A DNA stretch of 64,000 nucleotides, from positions 104,061,332-104,125,331 of the forward strand of contig JAAALK010000079.1 in the NCBI GenBank assembly GCA_019279435.1, read 5' to 3'. Source of the stretch: Zizania palustris. Its lineage: Eukaryota; Streptophyta; Magnoliopsida; Poales; Poaceae. Below the pieces are notes generated by a model that saw only the letters and a program-made list of their open reading frames with translations, did not search any database and was not told the origin of the DNA. The position numbers and the translations under genes are program-made. This document shows positions 22,076 to 34,116 of the stretch, one piece after another; position 1 is the first letter of the stretch, and each line of letters opens with the position of its first letter.

Positions 22076-23129
22076 CCAACCCAAGTTTACTGTCTTGTTC
22101 GTAGGTTCGTCTTCCCTTGTTCGAGTCAAATTTGAATTCATCCTAGAGTCCATAGAAAAGCCGAAAAAAATTCCCTATCCGAGACATTGTTAGCCTTTTG
22201 CAAAATTCTCTTTTAGAGTTCGTAGTGTTGAATTCATGTCCAAGTTTGTGTCTCGTTGCTGCTTAACTCATGTTTTACATCGGTTCGTGTCTTCGCCACA
22301 ATTCCCCTACTCCACTGCATAATTTTTCCACCCCCCACCGATCCCCTTCCGCTTCTGTTTTTGCCACAACCAGCAGATCTGATTTAGGGGGAACAGATCT
22401 GATTTCGGAGGGTTCTCCTTGAAACGGGCATAACTTTTCGCTCGTAACTCCGATTGAGCTGAAATTTTTACCATAGGTAGATCTCAAAAAAAATAAAAAA
22501 AATTCAGGAAGGCTTTCGTTTTGGGCTCCAAAGTTTCAACACCGGTTATTTAGTGTTTCCTGTACCGATATCATCTTCCATCGGTTTGAGCCGAAACTTG
22601 GTGATGTGCTTAATCTTGGGGCATATTGTTGCTACTTAGCACTTGGTAATTGGTTGCAATAAAATAGAGAAAAAAAGACAAAAAAAGGGAGAAAAAAAAG
22701 AGAGAGGCAATACCGAATGCCCTGCACTGTTTGTTTCATAGTGTTGTTGGTGTCGTGTTGACACTATCCTTGCAATTCATCTTGTTCATCCTTGATTCCT
22801 TCTTGTATCACTACTGTTCTTAGGACTAATAGTTTGAACATTTATTCGGCATTACTATTCGTTATTGAATTGTGTTCCACTCAAATATTTGGCCTTCCTA
22901 TAGCTCCACATACTTACCTTCTGAACAATACAGTTTCCTGCCGGCAATCGCTATACTCACGACTTCAACAGTATTATCCCCAAGCCAATCGGTTGTGCCA
23001 CCTGCTATGATTGGTAAGAACTTGGCAAGAACTTGGTGAAATGCTTGAGTGTGAATGACTCCATATCCTAGTAGTTCATATGAAACTAACGAATTTGTGA
23101 GCTTCTTTGTGTTTGTGTTTCCACTAACC
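22076..23129 (+). other. Chromovirus G1 leader, non-coding
   Basis: About 1 kb between primer site and gag start. It contains an A-rich stretch (22660-22710) and AAACGGGCATAACTTTTCGC (22430-22449), which resembles the LTR segment at 21630. I see no gene in it. Confidence 0.5.
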
Positions 23130-26100
23130 ATGACAGAACCACAACACCAAGGCAAAGGAGATGAATGTGTGTCCAAGATAAAGCTTCGACAGTTGTTGCA
23201 AGAACTCAATACAAACATCATTAAAAGCAACCAAGACAATTAGCACAGATTGGAGAGAATAGAGAGGAACATTGCCACCCTCATCACCAGGATGGAGAAC
23301 ATAGAGAGACAGTGTCACGCCCCGATTTATCAAATCAGGACATTATTGAATTTCCAAAGAAAAACAATAATACAAGCGGTTCATCATGCGACAACGTACA
23401 GACGACAAACATTCATGGTACGCATACCATATTATTACAAAAGAGTAAAAATAAAATAAACAATAAAAAGCATGACGAATGCCTTCTTCGGGATCTTCTT
23501 CTTGACTGGGTTGCTACTCCAGACCATCTTCCTCGTAGTAGGCATCCTCTGAATGGTGTGTCCAATGGGTATGAGTACAAAAAGTACTCAACAAGCCACC
23601 GCAAATGCAATAGTAATGCAAGGTAATAACAAAGGAAGGATAATGGCTAAAATTATGGAAAAGTACATTTTTCAGCTCTTGCATTTAGTGTAGTCAAATT
23701 TAATCATGTCGAATAATAAACATGAACATCATAATACCATCTAACTCGAGGAGTACGTTTTCCCTCCTCACGCAACAGTCCTCAAATGTAAAATCATCAT
23801 GCACATTCATTATAAGTAAACAAATTGTGGGATGTCACGCAACCTGCCCTTGACCGTGGGCTCGGCTTTTCGAAAAGATTTATGACTCTGATTAGAGGTG
23901 TACTACTGTACCCACAAGGCACACACTCATCCCAAACACCAAAGTGTAACGAGAAGACCCATACCACGGGAACTCGTGACAAAACCTCAGCATGAAATGC
24001 TCCAAGCGATAACCACCCGCTCTAGGTTTCGCTGGCACGCCGGGCCGCATCCCGGCTAACATTGCACCCCCTTTTGCGCCACATCGGTACAAGCCACCCG
24101 CATGTGCTGCTTGACCGATCTCCAAGTGGTGGCCTTGGTTTGGAACACTCCATACCTTAGTTAGGACTTACCGACTAGACTCGTGGTTAGTACGGAAGTG
24201 TATTGCAATGGATCCCGCAGACCGGTCCTTATAGTCCCCCGGGTGCTACCTACCAATGCCCTAGCTTGCACCCGAAACCCACCATCCATACATTCTTAAC
24301 CATAACTCTATCACCAACAGCATTCCAGGGATAAGATAAATAGGGATCATATAGTAGAACCAAATTTCTAAGACTCATTTTTAACTTATAGCGATTGTGT
24401 CGATACATTGGAGTTTAACCAAATTTCTAATAATACTAATAATATGGTGACAAGGAGTTTAGGCTAGATAGCATGGCTTGGGTTGCACATCAAGGTCGGG
24501 GGATCTTAATAAATATATTATAAGGCTTTCATTTGACTAATGCATGTATACCCTATGTGTTTTAGCGATAGTTTAATAAAACATGGGTTCAATATGCTCA
24601 AAAGATTGGTTTGGTGACTTGCCTTGTTCAGCCAAAGGCGACAGGGGAACTTCCGGGTAGTATTCCGGCTCCTCGGTGGCGTCGTAGTCTTTTCAATATG
24701 AATAATAAACATAACATTCAATAAACAATCCAAAATCCACACAATAGGCATATAGGTTTTGATTGGTTTGAACCAAGGAAAATAAAGTCATTAACTTTCT
24801 GAAATTTATCTTAAAAACATTTTAAAATGAAATTTAATGAAATAGTGGCCTTTCTAAAAAGGAATAATATTGTAAACTAATGTATTTTAAATTTCTAACT
24901 ACTTAAAATAGAAAGTTTAGAATGAACCTAGTGTTTCATTTATACTAGTATGAAAAGAATAAAAGATAAATTTTCCTAAAGTTGAAATGGACAAATTTGT
25001 AGTTTATCCTAAAGTGCATTTGAATATTTTATTGAATAAACATGAAATACTCAAAGTAAACCTACTGTTTATATTGTGTTAACATGTAGAGAATAAAATT
25101 ATGAATTTTCTAGAATTAAAATGGTTAAATTTGGAGTTAAAATGAGCAAGATATGAATTTTTGAAGTTTAAAACTATTTCTGAATTTAAATTAAATCCAA
25201 AAATAGGCGTCGGTCCACGGTGAACCGGATTCACCGTGAACCCGCGTGCTGTGCACGTGCGCCGGATCCAGATCCGCCGTTGGATCGCGATCGGGCGGCT
25301 GTGGGTAAGGCGGGAGAGTTAAGTTAATGTGGACGGCCATGATTAAAACATTGAACCAGTATGCGATGAAGGGCTCAGATTCACTGCGGGTTTTAAAAAC
25401 TAATGGACGTGCGAGATTAAAACATACCGCTTCGCTCAGATCTGATGGGCCAGATTAAACCGAGGGATCGATTAAATCTCGACCGTCGGATCCCGATCGC
25501 GCGGTCGGGGATGAATGCGACACAGCACGGGTATTTTACCAGCGCCGGTCATTTTCTCCGGCATCGGCGAGCAGGCCGGTGGCCACGGCGAGCGACGGCG
25601 GTCCATGCTACGCCTAGAAATGGAAAGAGGACAACTAGGGGAACATGAAGGTACTACTGCAGTGGTCTGAGGTCGACGGGGTGCGGCCGGCAACGAGCGT
25701 AGACGGCGGAGGGGTTCGGGTCCCTTGTCGGCGAGGCAGCTCCGACGTGGTTCGTCGTCGATGGAGTGGTGGCCAAGGTCAGGGAGGCGTCGATGGTCAT
25801 GTTCGTGCAGTCGCCGAGGGTGGAGGAGTACTCCGGCGACGGCGAGCGGCGGCTAGAGCGAAGGTGGTGGGGTGGTGTTAAAAACCGAAGTGCGGGCGTT
25901 CTGTTCTCTCTCAGTGCGAATTGGCGTGGGGGCTAGATGCGGTGGAGGTGTAGGGTTTAAATAGAGGCGTCGGCGGGGGCAGGGGGGCGCAATCGGGGGA
26001 GGCCGAGAGTAACGTCGGCGAGGGCCTTCCGTACATGCGAGCGATAGTGGGCAATTACGCATGGATTAATGGGGGGAAACGGTCAGCGCATCGTGGGGGT

Positions 26101-27351
26101 TTTATTGCCGGTGACGAATTAAGGTGAGGGGGCCGGCGGGAGCGGATCCTAGGCGGGATCAGTGGCCAGCGGAGTTAGGGGGGGTGGCGCGAGGTGGATG
26201 ACGGGTCCGACGGGTGGGCCAAGGCGGTCAGCGGGCGCGAGCATACGGGCATGGCGGCTGATGGGTGGGGCCGAAGCATCGGGCGTGCGTGCGCGGAGGA
26301 GAGGGTCACTGACAAGTGGGGTCCGCCTGTCAGTCCGGGGCGTGGGGAGGGATTGGGTTGGGCCGGCCGAGGGAGAGAGAAGAGGGGGAAGGGGCCGTTA
26401 CTGTTTAAAATATTTTTCGAATAGATTTAATTTTTGAAATTAGTTTAAAACATTTGGGCTACTTCCAAGAGTGATAAAAATCTGTAAAAATTCTCAAAAA
26501 TATATTTTGACCTTGGGATAATATACAAAATTTTCTAGCCTCTGGTTTGGACATCTCCTCTTGGTTTTAGTTCAGTTGGGCATAAATGGTATTAAAGGAA
26601 TAAAATAATTCTTTTCAGAGAATAAATATAATAAAATATATTTTTATTTCTTTTGGAAATTTGTGGTGTTACAGAAAGCCACCGCCACCAAACGATAGGG
26701 CTGAAGATCTCGAGGAAAACAACATAAATCAGGATCATAGGCAACCTCTTCCTCAAGAACCTCCTCGAGAACCTCCCTGTCAATAAAATCCACATCGTCA
26801 AGGTATGAGAGGTAATAATGGAAACAACCCTCGTGCTGATAATTTGTTTGCTAAGGTTAAATTCAGCATACCCTCTTTTCTGGCTCTTATGATGCTGAAA
26901 CATATCTGAATTGGGAGATGATAGTACAACAAAATTTTAACTCTCACCATGTTCCAAAAATACATAGAGTTATACAAGCCACTAGTGAGTTTACCGATTT
27001 TGCTATAATTTGGTGGCATGAGATATCAAGTGTAGGCTTAGCACCTGACACATGGGATGGGCTAAAGAGAGCTATGCATGGTAGATTTGTCCCTACTACT
27101 TATAAACGTGATTTGCTTCAAAAATTACAGCGTTTAAACATGGAAATAAATCTGTAGAGGAGTACTACCAGGAACTGCAAATAGGAATGTTGCGTTGTGA
27201 TGTAGTTGAGGATGAGGAGAGTAAAATGGCTAGATTTTTTGGTGGGTTAAGAAGAGAAATACAGGACATAGTAGATTATAAGGAATATAATACACTCAAT
27301 AGATTGTTTCACCTTTCTATGAAGGCTGAAAGAGAAATACTGGGACGATAG
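23130..27351 (+). pseudogene. gag: Chromovirus G1 gag, split by an inserted solo-LTR-like unit
   Basis: The ATG opens MTEPQHQGKG and a coiled N-terminal part (IERNIATLITRMENIER) with a TAG at 23241-23243. The gene is then interrupted at 23313-26673. After the insertion come poorly conserved codons, and from about 26860 a capsid-like domain: AETYLNWEMIVQQNFN, EFTDFAIIWWHEI, RFVPTTYKRDLLQKLQ, SVEEYYQELQIGMLR and MARFFGGLRREIQD. A frameshift near 27140 and several stops break it. It joins the zinc-knuckle/protease segment at 27358. Confidence 0.82.
23313..26673 (-). mobile_element. Solo-LTR-like insertion (3.36 kb, TG...CA) in chromovirus gag
   Basis: Plus-strand ends TGTCACGCCC and GGTGTTACA, flanked by GACAG (23308-23312) and GAAAG (26674-26678), an imperfect 5-bp duplication. 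No protein domain is visible. The right third is GC-rich (about 25200-26400). In minus orientation it begins TGTAACACC and has a TATA-like CTATTTAAACCC near 25950-25962, so minus is the likely transcriptional direction. It resembles the long LTRs of Del/Tekay-type chromoviruses; that family name is from general knowledge, not from a search. A non-autonomous element is the alternative. Confidence 0.6.
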
Positions 27352-27357
27352 CTGAAG

Positions 27358-28323
27358 TTGAATGGTAACTTCACCGACACAAGACCGACGTCTACAATGG
27401 GAAAATCAACACTACCTTCTCCTGCACGGTCTGCTACCCCCTTCATATACAGGGCGCGTTCAGCAGCACCTTCGTCTTCACTACCACTAGAGGAGAAGAG
27501 TAAGACAAACCTACCAGCTACTAGTTCCTCATCGGTTGCTTCTACAAGCCGAACCAGTGGAGTCATTTGTCACAATTGCAAAGGGAAGGGCCATTTCATG
27601 AGAGATTGCCCAAGCCAGAGACGAACATTCATTGCTACTGAGGATGGAAGGTATGTTAGTACAAGTGATATTGAAGATAGTGGTACTGACGATGCAGGTG
27701 ATGATGAAGAGCATGAAAGTGATAGCGAGGAGGTTTTAGGTACTGCCGCCATAGAGAAGTATCAGGCATTGATTGTACAACGTGTTTTAAACACTCAAGT
27801 GGAGCAAATGGACACACTACAGGGACATAACTTATTTCAAATGTTCCTCATTGTCAATGATTGTCGTGTTCGTGTCATAATTGATGGAGGAAGCATCAAT
27901 AACTTAGTGAGCATAGAGCTGGTTAATAAGCTTGGATTGACCATGCACCCACACCCTCATCCCTACTATATTCAGTGGTTCAAAAATAGTGGTAAGGTCA
28001 AGGTAACACACTCTGCGAGAGTTCACTTTTTCATTGACACATACCATGACTTTGCTGATTTTGATGTTGTACCCATGCAAGCATGTTCACTTTTATTGGG
28101 TCGGCCATGGGAATTTGATACAGATGCCACACACCACAGTAGGAGTAACAAATATACACTTATACACAAGGGAAAGAAAATTACTTTGCTTCCTATCACT
28201 CCCACTGAAATTATGCAATGTGAGAAAGAGAGTTTTGAGAAGAGCAAGAAGGGGGTGTTATGCTTGCTACTAAATCTGATTTGGATGATGTTGATGAGTT
28301 TGATTGTCCTTGTTATGCATTGA
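27358..28323 (+). pseudogene. Chromovirus G1 zinc knuckle and protease
   Basis: A CCHC knuckle CHNCKGKGHFMRDC at about residues 71-84 (binds RNA) is followed by an acidic linker and an aspartic protease with IIDGGSINN and SLLLGRPWEFD. The frame slips near 28255: the next codons in the +1-shifted frame (from 28260) continue naturally to RT. It starts within gag, and no true initiation codon is implied at its left end. Protease residues look intact. Confidence 0.85.
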
Positions 28324-29480
28324 TATGCAAAGAAGCCTATTTTTCATTTGATGATTCTTCCACTTCGTTGCCTCCTACTGTCACTAACCTTTTGCAGGAG
28401 TATAAGGATGTGTTTCTAGTGGAGATGCCTCTAGGGCTACCACCTATTCGAGGTATTGAGCATCAAATTGACTTGATCCTAGGAGCGACATTGCCAAACC
28501 ATGCTGCATATAGAACAAACCCGGAGGAGACTAAAGAAATTCAGCGACAAGTCCAAGAACTGTTGGACTGTGGGTACGTACGCGAGAGCCTTAGTCCATG
28601 TGTTGTGCCTATTCTTTTAGTCCCTAAGAAAGATGGTAGTTGGCATATGTGTGTTGATTGTAGAGCCATCAATAATATTACAATAAGGTATCATCATCCT
28701 ATTCCTATGTTAGATGATATGCTTGTTGAGTTGAGTGGGTCTATCATTTTCTCTAAGATTGACTTGCGTAGTGAATACCACCAAATTCGAATGAAATTAG
28801 GAGATGAATGGAAAACAGCTTTCAAAACGAAGTTCGGGTTATATGAGTGGCTAGTCATGCCTTTTGGGTTAACTAATGCACCTATCACTTTCATGCGTTT
28901 AATGAATGAAGTATTGAGAGTTTTTATTGGCAAATTTGTGGTGGTTTACTTTGATGATATCTTGACATATAGCAGGTCTATTGATGAACATTTGAATCAT
29001 TTGCGTGCTGTTTTTAATGCTTTGAGAGATGCACGCTTGTTCGGTGACCTTGAAAAGTGTACTTTTTGCACGGATCGAGTCTCTTATCTTGGCTATGTTG
29101 TTACTCCACAGGGTATTGAGGTAGATAAAGCGAAAATTGAAGCCATCAAGAGCTGGCCAACACCTCAAACCATTACGCAAGTGAGAAGTATTCATTGACT
29201 TGCTAGTTTTTATCGACGATTTGTGAAGAATTTCAGCACCATTGCTGCACCACTCAATGTGTTGACAAAGAAGAGAGCTTCATTCATATGGGGTCTGCAC
29301 AAGAACAAGCTTTTAACATGCTTAACGACAAACTTACACATGCCCGTCTACTCCAACTTCCTGACTTTGGTAAGACGTTTAAGCTTGAATGTGATGCTAG
29401 TGGGATTGGGATAGGAGGAGTTCTCATACAAGAAGGTAAACATATTGCTTACTTTAGTGAAAAATTGCATGGCGGTGGTG
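28260..29480 (+). pseudogene. pol: Chromovirus G1 RT and start of RNase H, truncated
   Basis: RT motifs: PYRTNP-like AYRTNPEE, VLLVPKKDGSW-like ILLVPKKDGSWHMCVD, KIDLRSEYHQI, LYEWLVMPFGLTNAP and VVVYFDDIL (catalytic YxDD present as YFDD). A TGA at 29196-29198 replaces a codon in VRSxHxLASFYRRF, and a frameshift lies near 29290. RNase H begins (LECDASGIGIGGVL, AYFSEKLHG) and ends abruptly at about 29480, where the sequence turns into unrelated DNA. G2 shows what should follow (PQLNYSTYDKELYAL). Integrase is absent. Confidence 0.9.
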
Positions 29481-29489
29481 GTGGCAGGG

Positions 29490-31131
29490 GAGGTAGTGGT
29501 TGGAACAAGGACATGTCAAATCCACCATGTTGCTAGGCTAGTTGCTACACATGTTGTAATGCAATCAGTTAGTTCTAAACCTATTGCTGAATACTTTTTA
29601 ACGGCAACACTGCAAACTAAACTTACTTGGATCATCGCCTGCTGTTGTGCTAAGTAGGCGGTATAGTACTCTTGTTGTTGCCTGTTGTGCCCGTCGTGCC
29701 ACCTCATTTCCTCCCTCAGCTGAACCATATCTGGGTTTGCTTCTGAGCGATGATGGCTGGAGCCAACTCCGATGGAGCTCTACGACGACTGAGCTGACTT
29801 TTGAGCTCTCACCGCTCTCGAGTCAATAACTCCACTGAACATGGAGTACCTGCAACATTGAATGAGTTAGTTACCATTACAATACCATACACAAAACATT
29901 GATAAAAACACTGTCTCACCGTCCATGGCTTTTTCCACCTCCGCTGGAGTACACGGCCATTTGGTCCACAGGTTCTCTCCGCCAATCATAGTCCTCTCCA
30001 TGGAGTCGAACCATGTGTTCACCATACTGCGCCTCCAAAAAACAACATGTCCGATTAGACGGAGAAAAATTAAATTACGCAAACTCTTAACATTGCTAAC
30101 ATCTCACCAAATGGTCCGTGGCTGACTAGCTACACAAGACATCTGACTATGTAGGATCGCTTCCTTTGTGACCAAAAGCATACACCTCGATGTCACTTGG
30201 CACGTTGCTAGATTTAGCTTCCTGTACAGTAGAAATGAGTTAGTCACATTACAATGTATCTATAGATAGAGTGACAGAAGGAGGTCTTACCATGCGTTTA
30301 GTGTGGCAAATATGTCCATCGGCACCATATCTGTGCTTCGGATCCGTCCCACGACATTGTCTTTTCTGCTCAGAAGTCTTGTTCAATGCAGTTGAAGACC
30401 AAATCTTGCAGAATTCAAAATATGCATCCTCGCGGTTTGCAAACCATAGAATCCTCACCTGAACAGAGATGCTATTTATATTATATGGCAACAAATCTCA
30501 ACAATCGAAGATTTAAAAAGTTAGAATTGTTTACCGGACGGTATTGTTCTTCAGTCAAGTATATTGTGGATGCACCTGTCGCCTTGCTCATTCTTTGCCC
30601 TAGCTTATCCTTGTAGTAAGCATTGTTCACTTGAATGCGGGCATACGAAATAGCGTCCTTCACAACCTTGTGTGCATTGTTGTTGAAGACTTGAAGGGCA
30701 TGATTGTGGTGATTGCCGACTTCTGGCAAGCAAAAGCGTAACTGCGAAAGTCATGATTAGTAAAGTGCTGTAACTCGAAAAGCTTTGTGTTAAAACTAAA
30801 AGAAGATTGAAAAAACACATACCTAGAAGTCGTGAGACACTGCCCCCTAAGCAGTTCCGTGGTGCCCGTCAGGAGAAAACCTGTACTAGTCCCATGTCTG
30901 GCATAGAACCCGCTGATCGGTCGGCATTGTCAGCACCCCTAAGTAGTGTAGACGACATAGGTTACACAATATCTTGTTAACCTGCCTGACCCTCGAAGTC
31001 CCGTCAAACCGAGAGTCAATCCAAGATCTAGAAATACATAATTTGTTCTCTAGGCCGAATTGCTTCTGTTTTCTTGGTGTTTTTGTAGAGTTTTCATATC
31101 CATCTTCTTCGCTAAGAGTTTCTACAACCAT
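29490..31131 (-). pseudogene. CACTA (En/Spm) second gene, Ptta/Transposase_24-like, exon remnants
   Basis: Minus-strand exon-like pieces from right to left: WIDSRFDGTSRVRQVNKIL and CRLHYLGVLT (30886-31131); ALQVFNNNAHKVVKDAISYA with YRPV (30481-30735); REDAYFEFCKIWSSTALNKT and RYGADGHICH (about 30290-30470); SNVPSDIEVYAFGHKGSDPT (about 30135-30223); and a Gln-rich tail YYTAYLAQQQAMIQ (about 29600-29680). These resemble the second, non-TNP2 gene of plant CACTA elements. Intron-like gaps with AG acceptors separate them. No terminal repeats were found, so it is an internal fragment. Frames are broken. Confidence 0.62.
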
Positions 31132-31139
31132 CCCTCACC

Positions 31140-31700
31140 ATCAGCACATCCGTGGGCAAGCTGAAGTGGCCACCGGTCTCCTATTAGTCCGACCGGCCAA
31201 CATCAGCTGGTCTGACCGGTGGCTCAATGCCAGTGCCACCGACTACAATCAGGTAATCTAACCGACCCCTCCGCTCCACACGTCGGAGGACCCCTTCGTA
31301 CACACACCAAAGGCCCTCTTCAGCCACTCTTCGCACAGAGCGCCAGAGAACCTATTCGGCTACCCTCTGGTCACCCTTCACATCATACACCAAAGGACTC
31401 TGGATGATGGACCCTTCGCACCCCTTCTGTCAAAACCGGCAACCTGAATCTAGTCCGACCGCTTGTGCGAAGGGGGTTCCGATTGCCTCCACCCATTCGC
31501 CCAATGGTCCGACCACTAGATTACACCCGGTCTGACTGACCCCTTACACATCGGTCAACTAGCCCTAACATGGATGGTTTGGTCACTTAGTCCATACTTC
31601 GGTTAATTGAACTGTTTTCTCGTGATTCAGTTTAATTTCCTAGCGACTCCACCCATATCCCCTTGTCACGGTCAAGGTCATCGGAATGTGGTGCCAGCAT
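31140..31700. other. Non-coding stretch with a repeated GGTCYGACCGG-like motif
   Basis: No gene seen. GTCCGACCGG or GTCTGACCGG occurs or nearly occurs about five times (31178, 31199, 31213, 31455, 31530 regions). Such motifs are common in grass retrotransposon non-coding DNA. The stretch may be UTR or LTR of the gypsy fossil to its right. Confidence 0.4.
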
Positions 31701-33000
31701 CACGTGACGTTTAGCGGGCCACCCCTAGGTGTCTGCTCTTTTGGATTGCCGAAATGATGTCAGTGTCTGTTGGTTCTTTATCGACATAATTTAGCGTAAA
31801 CACCACCATCAGCCAGCACCCTTTCAAGGCGGACCTTATGGTTGACCGGGTCGACGACCAATGGGAAATGCCTAGGCTTGGGGACGTTCGTCCATTGGCC
31901 CCGGTGATCAAAGGTGATGGGGGTCTCTGACCACCTATGGTGTTTAGTCGCTAAGCACTGATAGCATTGACACAGTGAGCCATCAAATTCTATTGGTGTC
32001 TGGACTCTGAGGCTATGGCTCCCGTGAATAACATGGAGACCATTCTTGCGGGCTCTTGGAAATCATTCCCCATCGAGGGAGTGTCGCCCTTTCTTTTATC
32101 ATCATTGGGATTTCTCTTCTCATTGTCCAACCGATGTTTGTCTGGTAGGTGAGCAATTGAAAGCAATTGAAAGCAACGTCGAGTAGTATGATTGCTGTTA
32201 GGATGGATAATGCATGGCTTATCCAGTAGTTCTTGCAACACCGAACCATCTCGACCTCTTGGCTAGGCGTTCCAGTTGGCCACCATGACTTCTTTCCCTT
32301 TTCTCTTTTTGTCCATGAGCTGAGGACGCTAAAGGTTTTCATGGTCCCTAAAGTCAGGCAATCGGCGTGGCGTGGGCGATCGGTGTGGCGTTGGTGATCA
32401 ACGACGCCCTTTCTTCTTGCTGTTGTCCTTGTCGAAGCTTCACGAACTCAGAAACACTTGTTCTTGTTTGTCATCTTCGGCATTGGTGAATTTGACGGAG
32501 GTCATGCCAAGAGGCAGGCCTTTGCCAATTTCCCCAGTAGTTGGCGATGAAGATCTCACATAAGTCATCCGAAGATTTTATGGAGTTCTCTAGGAGTGAG
32601 GCCAACCCGTTGATGGCAGATGTGGACATCATGATAGGAAGATAATTGACCATGATGTCCTGATCCCCTCCAGCTGCATGAATTGAAGTATAGTATAATT
32701 GCATCCATTGGGATAGATTGGTTTTACCATCATATGGTGTGACCCCTATCGGGCGAAAGTTGCAAGGACACTCAACGTGTAGTATCTAGTCGGAGAAGGC
32801 AAGGAACTCGTCGTGTAGAAAGACGTTGTGGTCGCGACAACCTTCATTTGGAGCTCCGTGATCGCGATCATATTGATCGTGACGACATAACTTCCCACGT
32901 TCGTGCCCTTATTGACGGCAAACGATGACGTTGCGGACGTCAAGTAGATCATTGATTATCTAATGAGCATCACCAACATACAAGCTTCATCCGTGCTTGA
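31700..33000 (-). pseudogene. gag: Fossil Ty3/gypsy gag
   Basis: On the minus strand: FRPIGVTPYDGKTNLSQWMQ, YYTSIHAAGGDQDIMVNYLP, SSDDLCEIFIANYWGNWQRP and WHDLRQIHQ match the plant gypsy gag capsid pattern (YDGxTDPxxWL, AAGGDE, LCxxFIANFxGTYxRP). Farther on, PCIIHPNSNHTTRRCFQL resembles the C/H cluster of such gags. Stops and frameshifts occur throughout. No LTR, protease or RT partner is present. It is a different family from A, B and F. Confidence 0.6.
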
Positions 33001-33216
33001 TTTGGTGGCTATGTTCCGACCATCTAAGGTGTCAGGTACGTGAGCTCGAGGTCGGTGAATGAGGTCGATGAGAAGGTGTCGGTTCAGCTATCTGAGTGGT
33101 GAGGAGCCATGTTGAATAGCATGGGCCTCATGGCTCCAGATGTGATGAGTCATTGTCAATGATAGTCAAAGAGGACAGATGAAGAGAGGAGATCTACTGT
33201 TTCATGGGCCGCGTGT
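33001..33216. other. No feature recognised
   Basis: Short non-coding spacer between the gypsy gag fossil and the 120-bp duplication; nothing supportable. Confidence 0.4.
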
Positions 33217-33411
33217 GACTCAGGTACACGGGCAGCGAGCGACGGTCGGGCTGAGAGAGCTGCGAAGTCGGGCTGGCCCAATCCGGGTACATGGGCCAGA
33301 AGCAGCAGAAGACCCACTGGGCTGTTGACCAGGATTGACTCAGGTACACGGGCGGTGAGCGATTGCCGGGCTGAGAGAGCTGCGGAGTCGGGCCGGCCCA
33401 ATCCGGGTACT
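33217..33411. repeat. Imperfect 120-bp tandem duplication
   Basis: GACTCAGGTACACGGGC starts at 33217 and again at 33337. The first unit is 120 bp; the second is cut after about 75 bp (GGCCCAATCCGGGTAC). It lies just outside the left LTR of copia element E. Confidence 0.85.
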
Positions 33412-33665
33412 TGGTGCAAAGCTGGTGGAGGCTTTGTCAGCTTCGGCGCAAAACTGACAACCGTTGATTCTGTATCGGACTGTCCAGAAGAGAAGCCGTA
33501 GTCGCTACGAAAGCTTAGCTTCCGAATAAGTCATCTGTATCTCTAGGCCCACAGTCAGTCAGTCGTGTTTGTAAAAATTCCTAAGGGAAGTAGAGTCTTT
33601 TCCTTTATTTTAGCGTCTGTAAAAACCCTAAGGGGCTGGTGGAATATTCTAGGCCATTGGGCAGC

Positions 33666-33674
33666 CTATAAATA
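33666..33674 (+). promoter_or_regulatory. TATA box in element E 5' LTR
   Basis: GCCTATAAATAGGGCCCC; the likely start of the genomic transcript is some 30 bp downstream. The 3' LTR has CCATAAATAG here (about 52663), a changed box. Confidence 0.7.
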
Positions 33675-34116
33675 GGGCCCCAATCCCTAGGGTTGGACTA
33701 CCCTTCTAGAAATCACTTTTTGAATCATTCATTGGGTCATCTTTTGTTCCTGCGGGATTGTCTCTCTCTCTCTCTTGCTGTGCACCGCCAGGCACTTGTT
33801 CTTTGCATTTTGCCTTGCATTTACTCTTTCTTAGTAAGATTAAATCTTTTGTTCTTGTTGGGGTACGTGCATAGATTTCTCTGGTTCAGAAGCTTCGATT
33901 CGTTTGTGCGGTGTTGAATTTAGTCCTGAGAATGTGCCTCGGTTGCGTTTGTTCTTCATGCAAGTAGTACTAGTTCTTGCTGTTGCAAGTACTACTACTA
34001 CACTGTAGCAACAGTACACTAGTACTCTAGCCTTGCTTTTACTGCACAACTTTTTGATCGAGTTGACAGGACTAAAGTCCCTTTTCTGGTTGTTCTCTGG
34101 CGAAGCCTCCTCTCTG

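Larger units (their letters stand above)
21344..29480 (+). mobile_element. Chromovirus (Ty3/gypsy) G1, rearranged
   Basis: Order on the plus strand: end of pol, LTR, primer-binding site for initiator-Met tRNA, leader, gag (interrupted by a solo-LTR-like insertion), protease, RT, start of RNase H, then truncation. A pol end on the left of an LTR that also has a primer site and gag on its right means two elements of one family share a single LTR. This is the product expected from recombination between neighbouring copies. The family is related to G2 at the pol C-terminus. Clade (CRM, Reina or Tekay) is not decided. Confidence 0.8.

Noticed and set aside
25445..26437. Several GC-rich frames inside the solo-LTR-like unit
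   Set aside because: Overlapping on both strands, no domain, explained by composition.
31140..31700. A host gene or regulatory region between transposon remnants
   Set aside because: No coding signal; repeated GTCYGACCGG words point to transposon non-coding DNA.
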